A stretch of 64,000 nt of DNA from Bacteroidota bacterium (GCA_018266575.1 JAFEAE010000024.1:62001-126000), one strand, 5' to 3'. Numbered from the stretch's first letter, positions 14,301 through 24,499 are shown. Numbers and translations: made by a program. Notes: generated by a model from the sequence alone, not told the origin.

Positions 14301-16532
14301 TCAATGCTCAACCAGTACATTATTCACGCCATTTTCAATCATTACACGTTTAAGAAACAACCAGGAAGTATTCTTATTCTTAATAATCAATTTGTCGGAA
14401 ACATGTGTTTCGCGAATTGAGCCAAGCATATTTTTTATAAAGAACTCATTTGTATTTCCCTTATCGGCAAGCGGGAAAGAACCGCCGCCAAGATTGTACC
14501 GGTTATTCCTTGTCGCATAGCCATTAACGTTAGAAGAGAAGTTATACATATTATTGGTAGAATCATTCCAGCTCAGTATTCCCAATGCAAGCATAGATGC
14601 ACCATTGTATGGGTTTTTGAATTGAATGGTTTTCTTTGGTTCATTCAGAATGATCTGGGCCAATGTGACCTTTCCATAAAAATTATCAATATCAATAAAT
14701 GGTTCAGGATCTTTGTTTGCGTTGGTATTGGCGATCTTTCCACCATTTAAAACGAATTCCCCTTTGTCGCGCAATTCAAGAAATTTAGAACCCGATCCGT
14801 TTTCGTACCAGGTGTCAAAAAGTATTATCCTTGCATTTTTTTCAACACTGTAGGAATTCCCCATATTAGAAGATTCTCCCCCCAATATTTTCAGTGCTGC
14901 AGGGAATTTGTCATTTGTTCCGATAACTTTTATGGATATTCCGTCTTTGCTGCAATAATTGTGTTGGAAACATTCTAACCGGAAATCGGTTTTTGAAAAC
15001 CCATTGATGAAGAGATTTGTTGCTACACCATGATACAACAAAAGCTGGTCAGCATACATAATATTTCCAACCTGGTCATTATCATGAATGACAATCCCGT
15101 CAGATTTTCCTTTTCCGTTGAGGTATAGATCCTGCAAGATAACTTTTGCGGGAGAGCCAATTTCGAATATCGCTTTTACACTATCATTTGCAGTATTCAA
15201 AACAGAAGATAACCCATCCCCAACCAATGTTATTGCAGCGTTGCCTGGAATATGGATTGTTTTTGAGACGGAATATGACCCGTAATTGAAATGAATAATG
15301 CTGATCTTTTTTGAAGCGATTGCTTTATTAATAAGCAATTGGATAGTATCCGTACCCATCCTGCTGTTCACTTCAATGATCTGATCGTTTACAGGAACAG
15401 CAAATGGTATTGGATTTAATGAAGGCAAACTTTTTATTGGCGGTATTCCTGTTTTGGTGTCAATGTCAATTGTACGGCCTGATGTATTCACGAATAATTT
15501 TTGTTTTGCTGTAAAATTATTTCCTTCCAAAGTAAGGTCTGCCGGAGGTGTTTTAAAATTATCTGTGTTATCGATCACATAATTCTTTCCTGAATCAGGT
15601 GTGATAAAGGTGTTATCCAAAAAAAGCACATTGCCTTTTGTAAACAGCAGCGCCATTGTTTTGTCCTTATTGGTAATAATTGTATTCCGTTGAATAGTTA
15701 TCGGCGAAGTATTACTGAATTGTGACGCAGCAATAAAACAATTGGAATTATAAGAAACATTATCACGAAAAGAGAAAAATTCCGAATTGCCAAGAGATAT
15801 ATCTGCATGCGAAGAATTTTTGAAAATGCTCCTGTATACATGAAAATTACCTGCACCGTTTCCCGGTGAATTATTGGCAACGCCATTGACACAATTCTCA
15901 AAATAGCAATCCCAAACCCACCAGTCCAATGCATTAAAACCTCCAAGTGAAATTCCCGTTGCGGAGCAATTATAAAAACGGCAACGGCGAATAGCAAACT
16001 CAGCATCCATTTTGGGGCCCGATTTTAAACCGATCGCAACATCTTTAAAAATTTCATCACTATGCTGCGTTCCTGAGTTTGCAAACTGCACTTTTCCGTC
16101 CCACTCATGCGCAATAGCAGCTCCGGCTTTTTTTGATCCGTCCCATGTAAGGCGACTGTATTCACTATACGAAACTCCATTTAGAAAAAACATTTTTGCG
16201 CCTGCAACGCCAGCCCATTTGATGATCGTTTTTTCAGGGCTCTCTCCGATGATCGCTATACCTTTTCTGCTCTGCATCGTTAATGTCTGGGTGATTTTAT
16301 ACGTGCCCGCAGAAATATATAAAACCGGTGAATGATTATTCTGCCCCAAATCATTTAATGCCAGTTGCAATGCGTGTGTATCATCATGTACACCATCGCC
16401 ATAAGCGCCATAAACCGCCTTAAGGTTCGTCCAGCTTTTAAACGGGCCGTAAAAAATGTCTTGTTGTGCCGAAGCATTGGTGAAATATATTATCAGAAAA
16501 CAGAAAAAGAATAAGCAATAACGGTAACGCAT
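14301..16532 (-). CDS. Secreted right-handed parallel beta-helix protein (pectate-lyase-3/GH28-like)
   Basis: A 743-residue protein with a signal peptide (to about A22). It has the pectate_lyase_3 signature AVYGAYGDGVHDDTHALQLAL (about 39-59), followed by SAGTYKITQTLTMQSRKGIAIIGESPEKTIIKW. A second similar entry domain appears near residue 400 (DTIQLLINKAIASKKISIIH...ITLVGDG), so there are probably two beta-helix units in tandem. No catalytic residues can be assigned with confidence; it may be a polysaccharide lyase, hydrolase or non-catalytic binder. It is in the same direction as the GH13 gene, 55 bp upstream, and may be co-transcribed. A -7 box TAAATTTG on the minus strand at 16568-16575 fits its promoter. 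Confidence 0.8.
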   Translation of the reverse strand: MRYRYCLFFFCFLIIYFTNASAQQDIFYGPFKSWTNLKAVYGAYGDGVHDDTHALQLALNDLGQNNHSPVLYISAGTYKITQTLTMQSRKGIAIIGESPEKTIIKWAGVAGAKMFFLNGVSYSEYSRLTWDGSKKAGAAIAHEWDGKVQFANSGTQHSDEIFKDVAIGLKSGPKMDAEFAIRRCRFYNCSATGISLGGFNALDWWVWDCYFENCVNGVANNSPGNGAGNFHVYRSIFKNSSHADISLGNSEFFSFRDNVSYNSNCFIAASQFSNTSPITIQRNTIITNKDKTMALLFTKGNVLFLDNTFITPDSGKNYVIDNTDNFKTPPADLTLEGNNFTAKQKLFVNTSGRTIDIDTKTGIPPIKSLPSLNPIPFAVPVNDQIIEVNSRMGTDTIQLLINKAIASKKISIIHFNYGSYSVSKTIHIPGNAAITLVGDGLSSVLNTANDSVKAIFEIGSPAKVILQDLYLNGKGKSDGIVIHDNDQVGNIMYADQLLLYHGVATNLFINGFSKTDFRLECFQHNYCSKDGISIKVIGTNDKFPAALKILGGESSNMGNSYSVEKNARIILFDTWYENGSGSKFLELRDKGEFVLNGGKIANTNANKDPEPFIDIDNFYGKVTLAQIILNEPKKTIQFKNPYNGASMLALGILSWNDSTNNMYNFSSNVNGYATRNNRYNLGGGSFPLADKGNTNEFFIKNMLGSIRETHVSDKLIIKNKNTSWLFLKRVMIENGVNNVLVEH

Positions 16533-16567
16533 ACTCGAAATTTTAAATCATCAGAAGAAAGCTTTCC

Positions 16568-16575
16568 CAAATTTA
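16568..16575 (-). promoter_or_regulatory. -7 box upstream of the beta-helix gene
   Basis: The minus strand reads TAAATTTG, an exact TAnnTTTG match, 36 bp before the ATG at 16532. No good -33 element is seen at the expected spacing. Confidence 0.35.
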
Positions 16576-16721
16576 AGCCCGTTGAATTTAATCTGTATTT
16601 ATTTTCGTCCTGAAAAGAACATATTAACAATATTGTTTAGCCACTGATTTTCATCGCAAAAATCATATTCAATTCGCAAAATATACTTCCCCGGTTCATT
16701 TTTTTTAGTTAGATTGCATTA

Positions 16722-17000
16722 ATGATACTCCGACAGCTTTCATCTCCTGAAAATTCGAATTCCGTTTACACAATCCATATTTTAAAAACAGGAGAAGTTA
16801 TTACGTCTGTGCAAGATTATATGAAATTTGAAGACAGGTTTTCCTGGGTTGATAAAAAATTTATTGTTGAACGCATTTTGCATGCAAGGCAACGTACAGA
16901 TGAAGAAAAAAAATCGGTGATTGTAATTTATGAAGACGGACAGGTTATCAAGGAATATATCAATATCGATAACAGTTTTACTCCCCTCACCTATTATTGA
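16722..17000 (+). CDS. Small hypothetical protein
   Basis: A 92-residue soluble protein with no signal peptide. It has two similar beta-turn segments, HILKTGEVITSVQDYM and VIVIYEDGQVIKEYINID, around a charged helix. It looks like a compact conserved protein and not a shadow frame, as nothing else occupies this stretch and a perfect terminator follows. I do not recognise the family. Confidence 0.65.
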   Translation: MILRQLSSPENSNSVYTIHILKTGEVITSVQDYMKFEDRFSWVDKKFIVERILHARQRTDEEKKSVIVIYEDGQVIKEYINIDNSFTPLTYY

Positions 17001-17018
17001 TTTTATTATTGCACATAA

Positions 17019-17056
17019 AACAAAAGCAGGTAATAAAATACCTGCTTTTGTTTTTA
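17019..17056 (+). terminator. Rho-independent terminator
   Basis: Stem ACAAAAGCAGGTA (17020-17032) / TACCTGCTTTTGT (17039-17051), perfect over 13 bp, with loop ATAAAA and a T-rich tail. Confidence 0.85.
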
Positions 17057-17593
17057 ATTGAACGGAGTAATTTAAAAATGGCGATCATTTCTGCCATTTT
17101 GAAAATAAAAGAGAATGACCATTTTCATACCGGATCAGGATAATTGCTTCAATGGATATTGGATTGGGTAAGGGCTTCTGCAGCCAAAAAATGGTCATTG
17201 TTCTTCATAGTGAATAACGGATATTGCTTGCCTGCTTTTCATAGGATTTGGAAATGACTCTTTGGGTTTTTGCGTAACCTTTACGGTTTAGGATAAGGCC
17301 ACAAATGCATAGGAACTGGTTTGGTTCATGGTTTAAGGTTCGGAAATAAAAAGGATCATTTGTGTTTTAAAGGTTCCGGATTTCGGTTTTGGATTCATAG
17401 GAAATTATTTGTTCTCATTTGCCGATACAAAGAAACAACAAGAGTAGTTCCTGATAAATAGCTCTAAATACTTGTTTGATGTAGGTTACCTGTTTTTTGA
17501 AAAGTAGTTTAAAAAATATCCAGTGCTGTCGAATAACTACTACAAAACTGTCTTCATGGGGCATTTTTCATAACTTACATAAAACAATTTGAT
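17057..17593. other. Non-coding stretch with inverted repeat
   Basis: About 535 bp with no convincing gene. It contains a 12-bp inverted repeat, AATGACCATTTT near 17114 and AAAATGGTCATT ending at 17199, about 60 bp apart. The word CATAGGA occurs three times. On the minus strand several very short frames each begin with ATG (for example MNQTSSYAFVALS), but none is long enough to call. Confidence 0.45.
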
Positions 17594-17812
17594 ATGAGCC
17601 ATGCATTTGTGAAGGAAGAAGACGGACAATGGCTGCATGAAATTGCGCCTACATTAAACGCATTAATCGTTTATCTTACCCGGGAGAATAACGGCATTCG
17701 TGTATACGAGATAAAGCAATCGTTAAATAAAGAAGGAAAAGAAATTCATGTAATGAGCAACGGGCTTTCCTATACAAAAGATGCAGATGGACGGTGGGAA
17801 GTTTCCTTGTAG
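17594..17812 (+). CDS. Small hypothetical protein
   Basis: A 72-residue acidic soluble protein (MSHAFVKEEDGQWLHEIAPT, then LNALIVYLTRENNGIRVYE). The internal symmetry of EEDGQW near the start and DADGRWEV near the end suggests a small beta-sandwich-like fold. It is flanked by non-coding DNA and precedes the LytS-type kinase by 124 bp. Family unknown. Confidence 0.6.
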   Translation: MSHAFVKEEDGQWLHEIAPTLNALIVYLTRENNGIRVYEIKQSLNKEGKEIHVMSNGLSYTKDADGRWEVSL

Positions 17813-17936
17813 TTTTTCGTGCATAAAATATTTCCTCTCTCTTATCGAATACAGTTTCGTATCAAAAAAACCGGCTTTCATCGCAAATATCGGCAGCAAA
17901 GCAATTTCATGCTGTTTATAATATTATTTTAGAGCA

Positions 17937-18983
17937 ATGAAACAGCCCTGGTATTCCAGAAGATGGTTTGTAGTTGCATTGCATATTTGTGCATGGGCTT
18001 TATTATTTTCCCTGCCATATCTTCTTCGTACTGTTTCCGATCATGATCATCACCCACAACACGATAAAGACGATAAAAGCAATGCAGGCACGTATGTTTC
18101 CATTTTCATGAACCTGGCATGGGTTGCACTTTTTTATCTCAATGCATTTGTGTTGATTCCCCGGTTGATTTACAAAAAAAGATATTTACAGTTTACGGGG
18201 TTGCATGTATTACTGATGCTGTGTGCAATACTGGAGTTTTCAATATTGATGAAAATCTTTTTCAGTGATCTTGGGTTTGATCTGAAGCCGGCTTTATTCA
18301 ATTTCTTTATTTACCTTTTTATAGCTGCATTGAGCACTGCATATAAACTGATCAGCGATAAAATAAATGCTGATAAATTAGTGAGTGAAAAAGAAAATGA
18401 AAACCTGAAAACCGAACTTTCATTTTTACGTTCGCAGGTTAGCCCGCATTTTATGTTCAACGTATTGAACAATATGGTTGCATTGGCAAGAAAAAAATCC
18501 GATCTGCTTGAACCATCCCTCATCAAATTATCTTCATTAATGCGGTATATGTTGTATGAAGCAGATGAAGATAAAGTTTCATTGGAAAAAGAAGCTGAAT
18601 ACCTTCAAAGTTATATAGACCTGCAACGGCAACGCTTTGGCAAGAATGTAGAAATTAATTTTTCAACAGAACCATTCACAGAAAATTACCAGATTGAACC
18701 CATGTTATTAATTCCGTTTGTAGAAAATGCATTCAAACATGGATCAGGGATTGTGGAAGATGCGCAGATTGATATCAGCCTGATTGCAAAAAATAATATC
18801 CTGCAGTTTTTTGTAAGAAACAAATACAACCCGCAATCTTCGGAAACAAAAGATAAAACAAGTGGTATCGGTCTTACGAATGTAAAACGAAGATTGAACC
18901 TTTTATATAAAAGCAACCATTCGTTATTGATCACCCAAAAAGATAATTGGTTCACTATTTCCCTTCAACTAAACCTGCATTAA
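17937..18983 (+). CDS. LytS/YehU-type sensor histidine kinase
   Basis: A 348-residue membrane kinase. It has four hydrophobic segments (about 11-30, 53-74, 86-106 and 118-137), a coiled linker (EKENENLKTELSFLRSQ), the His_kinase motif with phospho-acceptor His171 (SPHFMFNVLNN) and an HATPase region (LLIPFVENAFKHGSG, then GIGLTNVKRRLNLLY). The first extracytoplasmic loop is very rich in His and Asp (DHDHHPQHDKDD, about 35-46), a plausible metal-sensing patch. The LytTR regulator gene begins directly after the stop, so the two form a pair. Confidence 0.9.
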   Translation: MKQPWYSRRWFVVALHICAWALLFSLPYLLRTVSDHDHHPQHDKDDKSNAGTYVSIFMNLAWVALFYLNAFVLIPRLIYKKRYLQFTGLHVLLMLCAILEFSILMKIFFSDLGFDLKPALFNFFIYLFIAALSTAYKLISDKINADKLVSEKENENLKTELSFLRSQVSPHFMFNVLNNMVALARKKSDLLEPSLIKLSSLMRYMLYEADEDKVSLEKEAEYLQSYIDLQRQRFGKNVEINFSTEPFTENYQIEPMLLIPFVENAFKHGSGIVEDAQIDISLIAKNNILQFFVRNKYNPQSSETKDKTSGIGLTNVKRRLNLLYKSNHSLLITQKDNWFTISLQLNLH

Positions 18984-19685
18984 ATGTTACGATGCATTGC
19001 AATTGATGATGAACCGCTGGCGCTTGAATTGCTGGAAGACAATATCAGTAAAGTGCCTTTCCTGCAATTGGTGGCAACTTGTCCGAATGCAATGGAAGCG
19101 ATCACTGTTTTACAGCAACACCAGGTTGACCTGATTTTTTTAGATATACAAATGCCGGGGTTAACAGGGCTTCAGTTCATACAAAGCCTGCAACAAAAAC
19201 CAATGATAATCCTAATTACGGCGTATGAAAAATTTGCGTTGGAAGGTTTCAATCTTAATGTAACAGATTACCTGGTAAAACCCGTTGCATTTGATCGTTT
19301 TCTGACAGCATGTAACAAAGCTTTGGAATTATATCAATTAAAAACATCAAACATTCCTTCACCGGCCCCTGATTATTTTTTTGTGAATGTTGATTACAGC
19401 ATGCTGAAAGTAACTGCTGCAGATATCAGTTGGATCGAAGGTTTGAAAGATTACATCCGCATACACTTAAAGGGTTCTTCGCGGCCGGTGATTACCAGGA
19501 TGAGTATGCAATCGATTGAAAAATTTTTATCCCCTGAAAAATTTATTCGTATACATAAATCATATATTATTGCTATCAGCAGCATTACTGCTATACGAAA
19601 AAGCAGTGTGTTCATAGGTGAACTTGAATTACCGGTTGGAGAAAATTACAAGGATAATGTGATTGCTTTAACAGGCAAACAATAA
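18984..19685 (+). CDS. LytTR family response regulator
   Basis: A 233-residue regulator with a receiver domain (acidic pocket IDDE at 7-10, phospho-acceptor Asp54 in FLDIQMPG, Lys99 in DYLVKP). A LytTR DNA-binding domain follows (about 128-230: YFFVNVDYSMLKVTAADISW, IEGLKDYIRIH, FIRIHKSYIIAISSI). It is translated immediately after the kinase and is its expected partner. The GH3 gene starts 74 bp downstream and could be read through or regulated by it; this is inference from position only. Confidence 0.92.
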   Translation: MLRCIAIDDEPLALELLEDNISKVPFLQLVATCPNAMEAITVLQQHQVDLIFLDIQMPGLTGLQFIQSLQQKPMIILITAYEKFALEGFNLNVTDYLVKPVAFDRFLTACNKALELYQLKTSNIPSPAPDYFFVNVDYSMLKVTAADISWIEGLKDYIRIHLKGSSRPVITRMSMQSIEKFLSPEKFIRIHKSYIIAISSITAIRKSSVFIGELELPVGENYKDNVIALTGKQ

Positions 19686-19759
19686 CCGGAATTGAAGCAA
19701 GTACTTAACTTGCTTTAAATTTCAAATTATCAAGCGATTGATTTAATACGAACGCATAT

Positions 19760-22138
19760 ATGAAAAACACAGTGCTCTCTTACATCACATTATTCTTTTT
19801 TACTGTTACAATTTTTTACAATCATTCTTTTGCACAAACAACAGAAACGAAAGGCCTGCCTCAACTTGGCGAGAAACCAATAAAGGAAGTTATCGGTGCA
19901 ATGACGTTGGAAGAAAAAGCAAAACTCGTTGTGGGCAACGGTTTCAAGATGCCCGGAACAAAATCCGAAGGGCCTGTATTAGGGCAAACGCAGGATAGGG
20001 TTGCCGGGGCCGCCGGAACAACCTTTGCAATACCGCGTCTTGGAATACCTTCTATTGTTGTTGCAGATGGGCCGGCAGGCGTGCGCATTGATTCCATAAG
20101 AAATAATGATCATTCAAAAGCATATTATGCCACGGCATGGCCGGTAGGGTCATTGCTCGCATCATCATGGGATACATCCCTTGTAAGAAAAGTCGGAGAT
20201 GCGTTTGGTAATGAAGTCCGCGAGTATGGCATTGATATTTTATTAGGTCCTGGAATGAATATCCATCGCAACCCGCTCGGTGGACGCAACTTTGAATATT
20301 ATTCAGAAGACCCGGTAGTTACAGGAAATATTGCAGCAGCATTGGTGAATGGAATTCAAAGTAACGGAGTAGGTACGTCGATAAAACATTTTGTGGCAAA
20401 TAACCAGGAAACAGATAGAAGCACGGTTAATACTATTCTAAGCGAACGGGCATTGCGTGAAATTTATTTGAAGGGATTTGAAATTGCAGTGAAGGAATCC
20501 AATCCGTGGACGGTAATGAGTTCATACAATTATATCAATGGTGTGTATGCTTCAGAAAGCTACGATTTGCTCACTACTATTTTGCGAAAAGAATGGGGCT
20601 ACAAAGGTTTTGTAATGTCGGATTGGTTTGGTGGCAAAGACCCGGTCGCTCAGCAAAAAGCAGGGAATAATTTATTGATGCCGGGAACAACTGAACAAAG
20701 TGAAAAAATTATAGATGCAGTTAAAAAAGGCACCCTTAGTGAAAAAATACTGGATGAGAATATTGAACAGATATTGAATATCATTCTTAAATCGCCGTCG
20801 TTTCAGAAATACAAATATTCGGACCAACCCGGTTTGCAGGATCATGCACAACTATCACGCGAAGCTGCAGCAGAAGGAATGGTTTTATTAAAGAACCAGG
20901 GTAACGCATTGCCATTTTTGCAACAACATTCTGTCGCATTGTTTGGTATTAACGGATATGATCTGATCGCAGGCGGCAAGGGAAGCGGGGATGTAAATAA
21001 AGCATATAAAATTTCATTGAAGGAAGGTTTGACAAATGCAGGTTATACTCCAGATGCTGAACTTGAAACATTGTATACTAACTATCTTGTTGCTGAAAAA
21101 GCAAAACAGCCCAAAAAAAGCATTATAGAAGAATTTACAAACCCCACCCCTCCTATCATTGAGTTAGGAATTGATATTGCAACAGTGCAGAAAAAAGCAA
21201 ATGAAAATGATATAGCCGTAATTGCTATTGGCAGAAATGGAGGAGAAGGACAAGACCGAAAACTAGAAAGTGATTATTATTTCAACGATATAGAAAAATC
21301 GATGATCAAAAAAGTGTCGGATGCTTTTCATGCACAGCACAAAAAAGTGATCGTTGTATTGAATACCGGCGGTGTGATAGATGTAACCGAATGGCGTGAT
21401 GATGTCGATGCAATATTATTAGCATGGCAGCCGGGGCTTGAAGGTGGAAATGCAATTGCAGATATCCTGAGTGGAAAAATAAACCCATCCGGAAAACTGG
21501 CAACAACATTTCCAGCATCCTACAAAGATGTTCCTTCGGCAAAAAATTTCCCCGGAATTGAATTTCCTGAAAAAGCTTACGAAGGTTCAATGGGCAGAAA
21601 ATTAATTCCTGCCGAAGTAACTTATGAAGAAGGAATTTATGTTGGCTATCGTTATTACAACACGTTTCATGTAAAGCCTGCTTATGAATTTGGTTATGGT
21701 TTGTCGTACACAAATTTTGCATATAGTAATCTTACGTTAAGTTCACCGGTGTTTAATGGGAATATTACCGCGGATATAACGGTAACCAATACCGGAAAAG
21801 TTGCAGGCAAAGAAATTGTACAATTATATGTCAGCGCTCCAACAAAAAATATCGATAAACCTGTTGAAGAGTTAAAAGCATTTGCAAAAACAAATTTGCT
21901 GAAGCCCGGAGAGTCACAAACAATAAGTTTTACATTGAATATAGCTGATCTTGCTTCATTTAACACCGCACAGTCTGCATGGATCGCAGATGCAGGGATG
22001 TACACAATAAAAATCGGGGCCTCGTCACTTGATATAAATCAAGCAAAGACTTTTCAATTGGAAAAAGATTGGGTTGTAGAAAAAACAGCAAATGTATTGT
22101 TCCCTGCTACAACAATCAATGAACTAAAAAATAAATAA
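19760..22138 (+). CDS. GH3 beta-glucosidase
   Basis: A 792-residue secreted enzyme. It has a signal peptide (to about A25) and the N-terminal GH3 barrel with PSIVVADGPAGVR, GPGMNIHRNPLGGRNFEYYSEDP, SIKHFVANNQE and the nucleophile Asp288 in FVMSDWFGG. A second alpha/beta sandwich (EGMVLLKNQGNALPF, IAVIAIGRNGGEGQDR) holds the expected acid/base region, and a fibronectin-III-like C-terminal domain follows (about 680-760, ADITVTNTGKVAGKEIVQLYV). It would release beta-linked glucose or related sugars from oligosaccharides in the periplasm. Length and domain order are normal for the family. Confidence 0.93.
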   Translation: MKNTVLSYITLFFFTVTIFYNHSFAQTTETKGLPQLGEKPIKEVIGAMTLEEKAKLVVGNGFKMPGTKSEGPVLGQTQDRVAGAAGTTFAIPRLGIPSIVVADGPAGVRIDSIRNNDHSKAYYATAWPVGSLLASSWDTSLVRKVGDAFGNEVREYGIDILLGPGMNIHRNPLGGRNFEYYSEDPVVTGNIAAALVNGIQSNGVGTSIKHFVANNQETDRSTVNTILSERALREIYLKGFEIAVKESNPWTVMSSYNYINGVYASESYDLLTTILRKEWGYKGFVMSDWFGGKDPVAQQKAGNNLLMPGTTEQSEKIIDAVKKGTLSEKILDENIEQILNIILKSPSFQKYKYSDQPGLQDHAQLSREAAAEGMVLLKNQGNALPFLQQHSVALFGINGYDLIAGGKGSGDVNKAYKISLKEGLTNAGYTPDAELETLYTNYLVAEKAKQPKKSIIEEFTNPTPPIIELGIDIATVQKKANENDIAVIAIGRNGGEGQDRKLESDYYFNDIEKSMIKKVSDAFHAQHKKVIVVLNTGGVIDVTEWRDDVDAILLAWQPGLEGGNAIADILSGKINPSGKLATTFPASYKDVPSAKNFPGIEFPEKAYEGSMGRKLIPAEVTYEEGIYVGYRYYNTFHVKPAYEFGYGLSYTNFAYSNLTLSSPVFNGNITADITVTNTGKVAGKEIVQLYVSAPTKNIDKPVEELKAFAKTNLLKPGESQTISFTLNIADLASFNTAQSAWIADAGMYTIKIGASSLDINQAKTFQLEKDWVVEKTANVLFPATTINELKNK

Positions 22139-22240
22139 AAAACAACTTGAATTAGTTTTCATACGTCGTTAATAAATCGATAGTTCATGCTTTAACATAA
22201 GAGTGTGCACTTATCAGCTTCCTCTTATTGTTTTTACCAT

Positions 22241-22248
22241 TATATTTG
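22241..22248 (+). promoter_or_regulatory. -7 box of the DUF5916 gene
   Basis: TATATTTG, an exact TAnnTTTG match, 16 bp before the ATG at 22265. The -33 region is not conserved. Confidence 0.4.
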
Positions 22249-22264
22249 TCGATAGCTAAGACTT

Positions 22265-24493
22265 ATGAGAAAATTGTATGTCATTTTCACCATACTTATC
22301 CTTGGTGTTGCGCAGCATCTTTATGCGCAGGCGCCAAACGGAATTGACATTCAAAAAGATCATCAATTACAGATCTTCCGCACACATTCACCGATAACTA
22401 TTGATGGGGAATTTAATGAACCAGCCTGGGATAGTGCAGGCGTTGCAGATGATTTTTGGGTAAATTACCCGAACGATCAATCAAGGGCTTCGCAAAAAAC
22501 AGAGGTAAAAGTTTTATTCGATAATAACAATATTTACTTCGCATTCACAGTGCATGATTCTGCTAATGTAGTAATTCAAAGCCTGAAACGCGATCTCGGC
22601 CACGATAATAATGATGCAGTTGCTATTGTTCTTGATCCATTAAATAAAAGACAGAATGGCTTTTGGTTTGTACTGAATGCATACAATGCCCAATCTGAGG
22701 ATCAATTGCATTTTGGAACTGCAATTACCTACAGTTGGGATAATAAATGGTTTTCGGCAACAAAACGTTATCCCAACAAATGGACTGCAGAAATTGCTAT
22801 TCCATTCAAAACACTTCGTTATACCACAGATAAAAAATTATGGGGTATAAATTTTGTACGTGTTGATCAGAAAACATATGAGTACTCTACATGGACACAT
22901 GTGCCGGTTTCTTACAGAACGTACGATCTCGGTTATACGGGAGCGTTAGTATGGAACGAGGCACCGCCCAAACCCGGAAATAATATTGTTTTACTTCCTT
23001 ACATTACCGGTGGTGCAAACCAGGATAAACAAAACAATGTGCCGACAAAAGGGACTTTCAACGCAGGCTTCGATGGCAAATTAGCGGTTACACCTGCCCT
23101 GAACCTCGACCTGACAGTTAACCCTGATTTTTCGCAGGTAGAAGTTGACCAGGAAGTAACTAACCTTACACGATATGATATTTTTCTCCCTGAAAAAAGG
23201 GCATTCTTCTTAGAAAATTCTGAGATATTCGGAGGGTTCGGTGCTGCGAATTTTATTCAACCTTTTTATTCCAGATCTATCGGGCTGGATAAATATGGCA
23301 ATAAAATTCCGATAATCGGTGGGGCAAGGCTTTCGGGAAATGTTACCAAATCAACACGCATCGGAATAATGAACATGCAAACAGCAGATCATGGAGATTA
23401 TCATGCAGAAAATTTTACTGCTGTTTCCGTACACCAAAACCTTTTTTCGCGTTCTGTAATAAAAGGATACTTTTTAGACCGCCAGAGTTTTCAACCTGAT
23501 TCTCTAAATCAAAAAGACCCTTTAAGTAAATGGGGAAGAAATGCTGGAATGGAATTCGATTACAGTAATCTTACCGGATCGTTTGTTGCTACGGCTTCTT
23601 ATAACCAATCTTTCAAACCAGGCACTACTGATAAAAATAAATATGTAGAAGCGAGTGCAACTTACCTGGGGAGGCATTTTTCTTTTCAATTAGATGGCTT
23701 GAGTGTTGGCACTAACTATTATACGGATATGGGATATGTTCAACGTATATCAAATTACGATGCATTGCGCGATACATCCATCCGGGTCGGGTTTACACAA
23801 TTTTATGGCGAGTTGAATTATAAAGCCCTTCCTTCAAAAGGCGGGATCGGGCAACATGTGATTGACCTGACTTCTATTGTTACACTCAATCCTGACAATA
23901 GTTTCAATGAACGCACACATACCTTAAAATACCTGATCAGTTTCAAGAACACATCCAGTTTTAGTGCATCAGCCACTGTTGATGAAGTAAATCTTTTATA
24001 CCCGATCAATTTTACAACAACAGGCAAACCTCTTCCCGCAGCACATTATAATTTCACACAAGGCTTGCTTACCTATTCATCAGACATCCGCAAACCTTTC
24101 AGCCTTACTGTAAATGCAGGAGGTGGATATTTTTATAATGGAACAATACAAACTATTTCCGGAAGCATTAACTGGCGCAAGCAGCCTCACATCAATTTAG
24201 CAATACAGGCAGAATATGATAAGCTGCAATTCCCGGGGCAATATAGTTCAGCAGAAATTTACCTGGTGTCCCCAAAAATTGAAATTGATTTCAGCACAAA
24301 AATATTCTGGACAACCTATCTCCAATACAACACACAACAAAACAATTACAATATCAACAGCCGCTTTCAATACAGGTTCCGTCCTATGAGCGATATTTAT
24401 CTTGTTTATACAGATAATTATTTTACTAATCCTAATTTGAAAAACAAGAACAGGGCTGTTGTATTTAAAATGAATTACTGGCTTAACCTTTAG
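22265..24493 (+). CDS. DUF5916 protein with CBM9-like N-terminal domain
   Basis: A 742-residue outer membrane protein. It has a signal peptide (to about A21) and an N-terminal carbohydrate-binding family 9-like domain (about 38-225: ITIDGEFNEPAWDSAG, VKVLFDNNNIYFAFTVHDS, WTAEIAIPFKTLRY). The DUF5916 region then begins with TVNPDFSQVEVDQEVTNLTRY and PEKRAFFLENSEIF, and the chain ends as a beta-barrel-like chain closing in FKMNYWLNL. The function is unknown; a surface sugar-binding or transport role is often supposed. It converges on the OMP receptor gene with a 6-bp gap. Confidence 0.9.
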   Translation: MRKLYVIFTILILGVAQHLYAQAPNGIDIQKDHQLQIFRTHSPITIDGEFNEPAWDSAGVADDFWVNYPNDQSRASQKTEVKVLFDNNNIYFAFTVHDSANVVIQSLKRDLGHDNNDAVAIVLDPLNKRQNGFWFVLNAYNAQSEDQLHFGTAITYSWDNKWFSATKRYPNKWTAEIAIPFKTLRYTTDKKLWGINFVRVDQKTYEYSTWTHVPVSYRTYDLGYTGALVWNEAPPKPGNNIVLLPYITGGANQDKQNNVPTKGTFNAGFDGKLAVTPALNLDLTVNPDFSQVEVDQEVTNLTRYDIFLPEKRAFFLENSEIFGGFGAANFIQPFYSRSIGLDKYGNKIPIIGGARLSGNVTKSTRIGIMNMQTADHGDYHAENFTAVSVHQNLFSRSVIKGYFLDRQSFQPDSLNQKDPLSKWGRNAGMEFDYSNLTGSFVATASYNQSFKPGTTDKNKYVEASATYLGRHFSFQLDGLSVGTNYYTDMGYVQRISNYDALRDTSIRVGFTQFYGELNYKALPSKGGIGQHVIDLTSIVTLNPDNSFNERTHTLKYLISFKNTSSFSASATVDEVNLLYPINFTTTGKPLPAAHYNFTQGLLTYSSDIRKPFSLTVNAGGGYFYNGTIQTISGSINWRKQPHINLAIQAEYDKLQFPGQYSSAEIYLVSPKIEIDFSTKIFWTTYLQYNTQQNNYNINSRFQYRFRPMSDIYLVYTDNYFTNPNLKNKNRAVVFKMNYWLNL

Positions 24494-24499
24494 TGCTTG

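Noticed and set aside
12479-22138. Polysaccharide utilisation locus around the GH13 and GH3 genes
   Set aside because: No SusC/SusD pair is present; the enzymes are separated by unrelated genes and lie on both strands.
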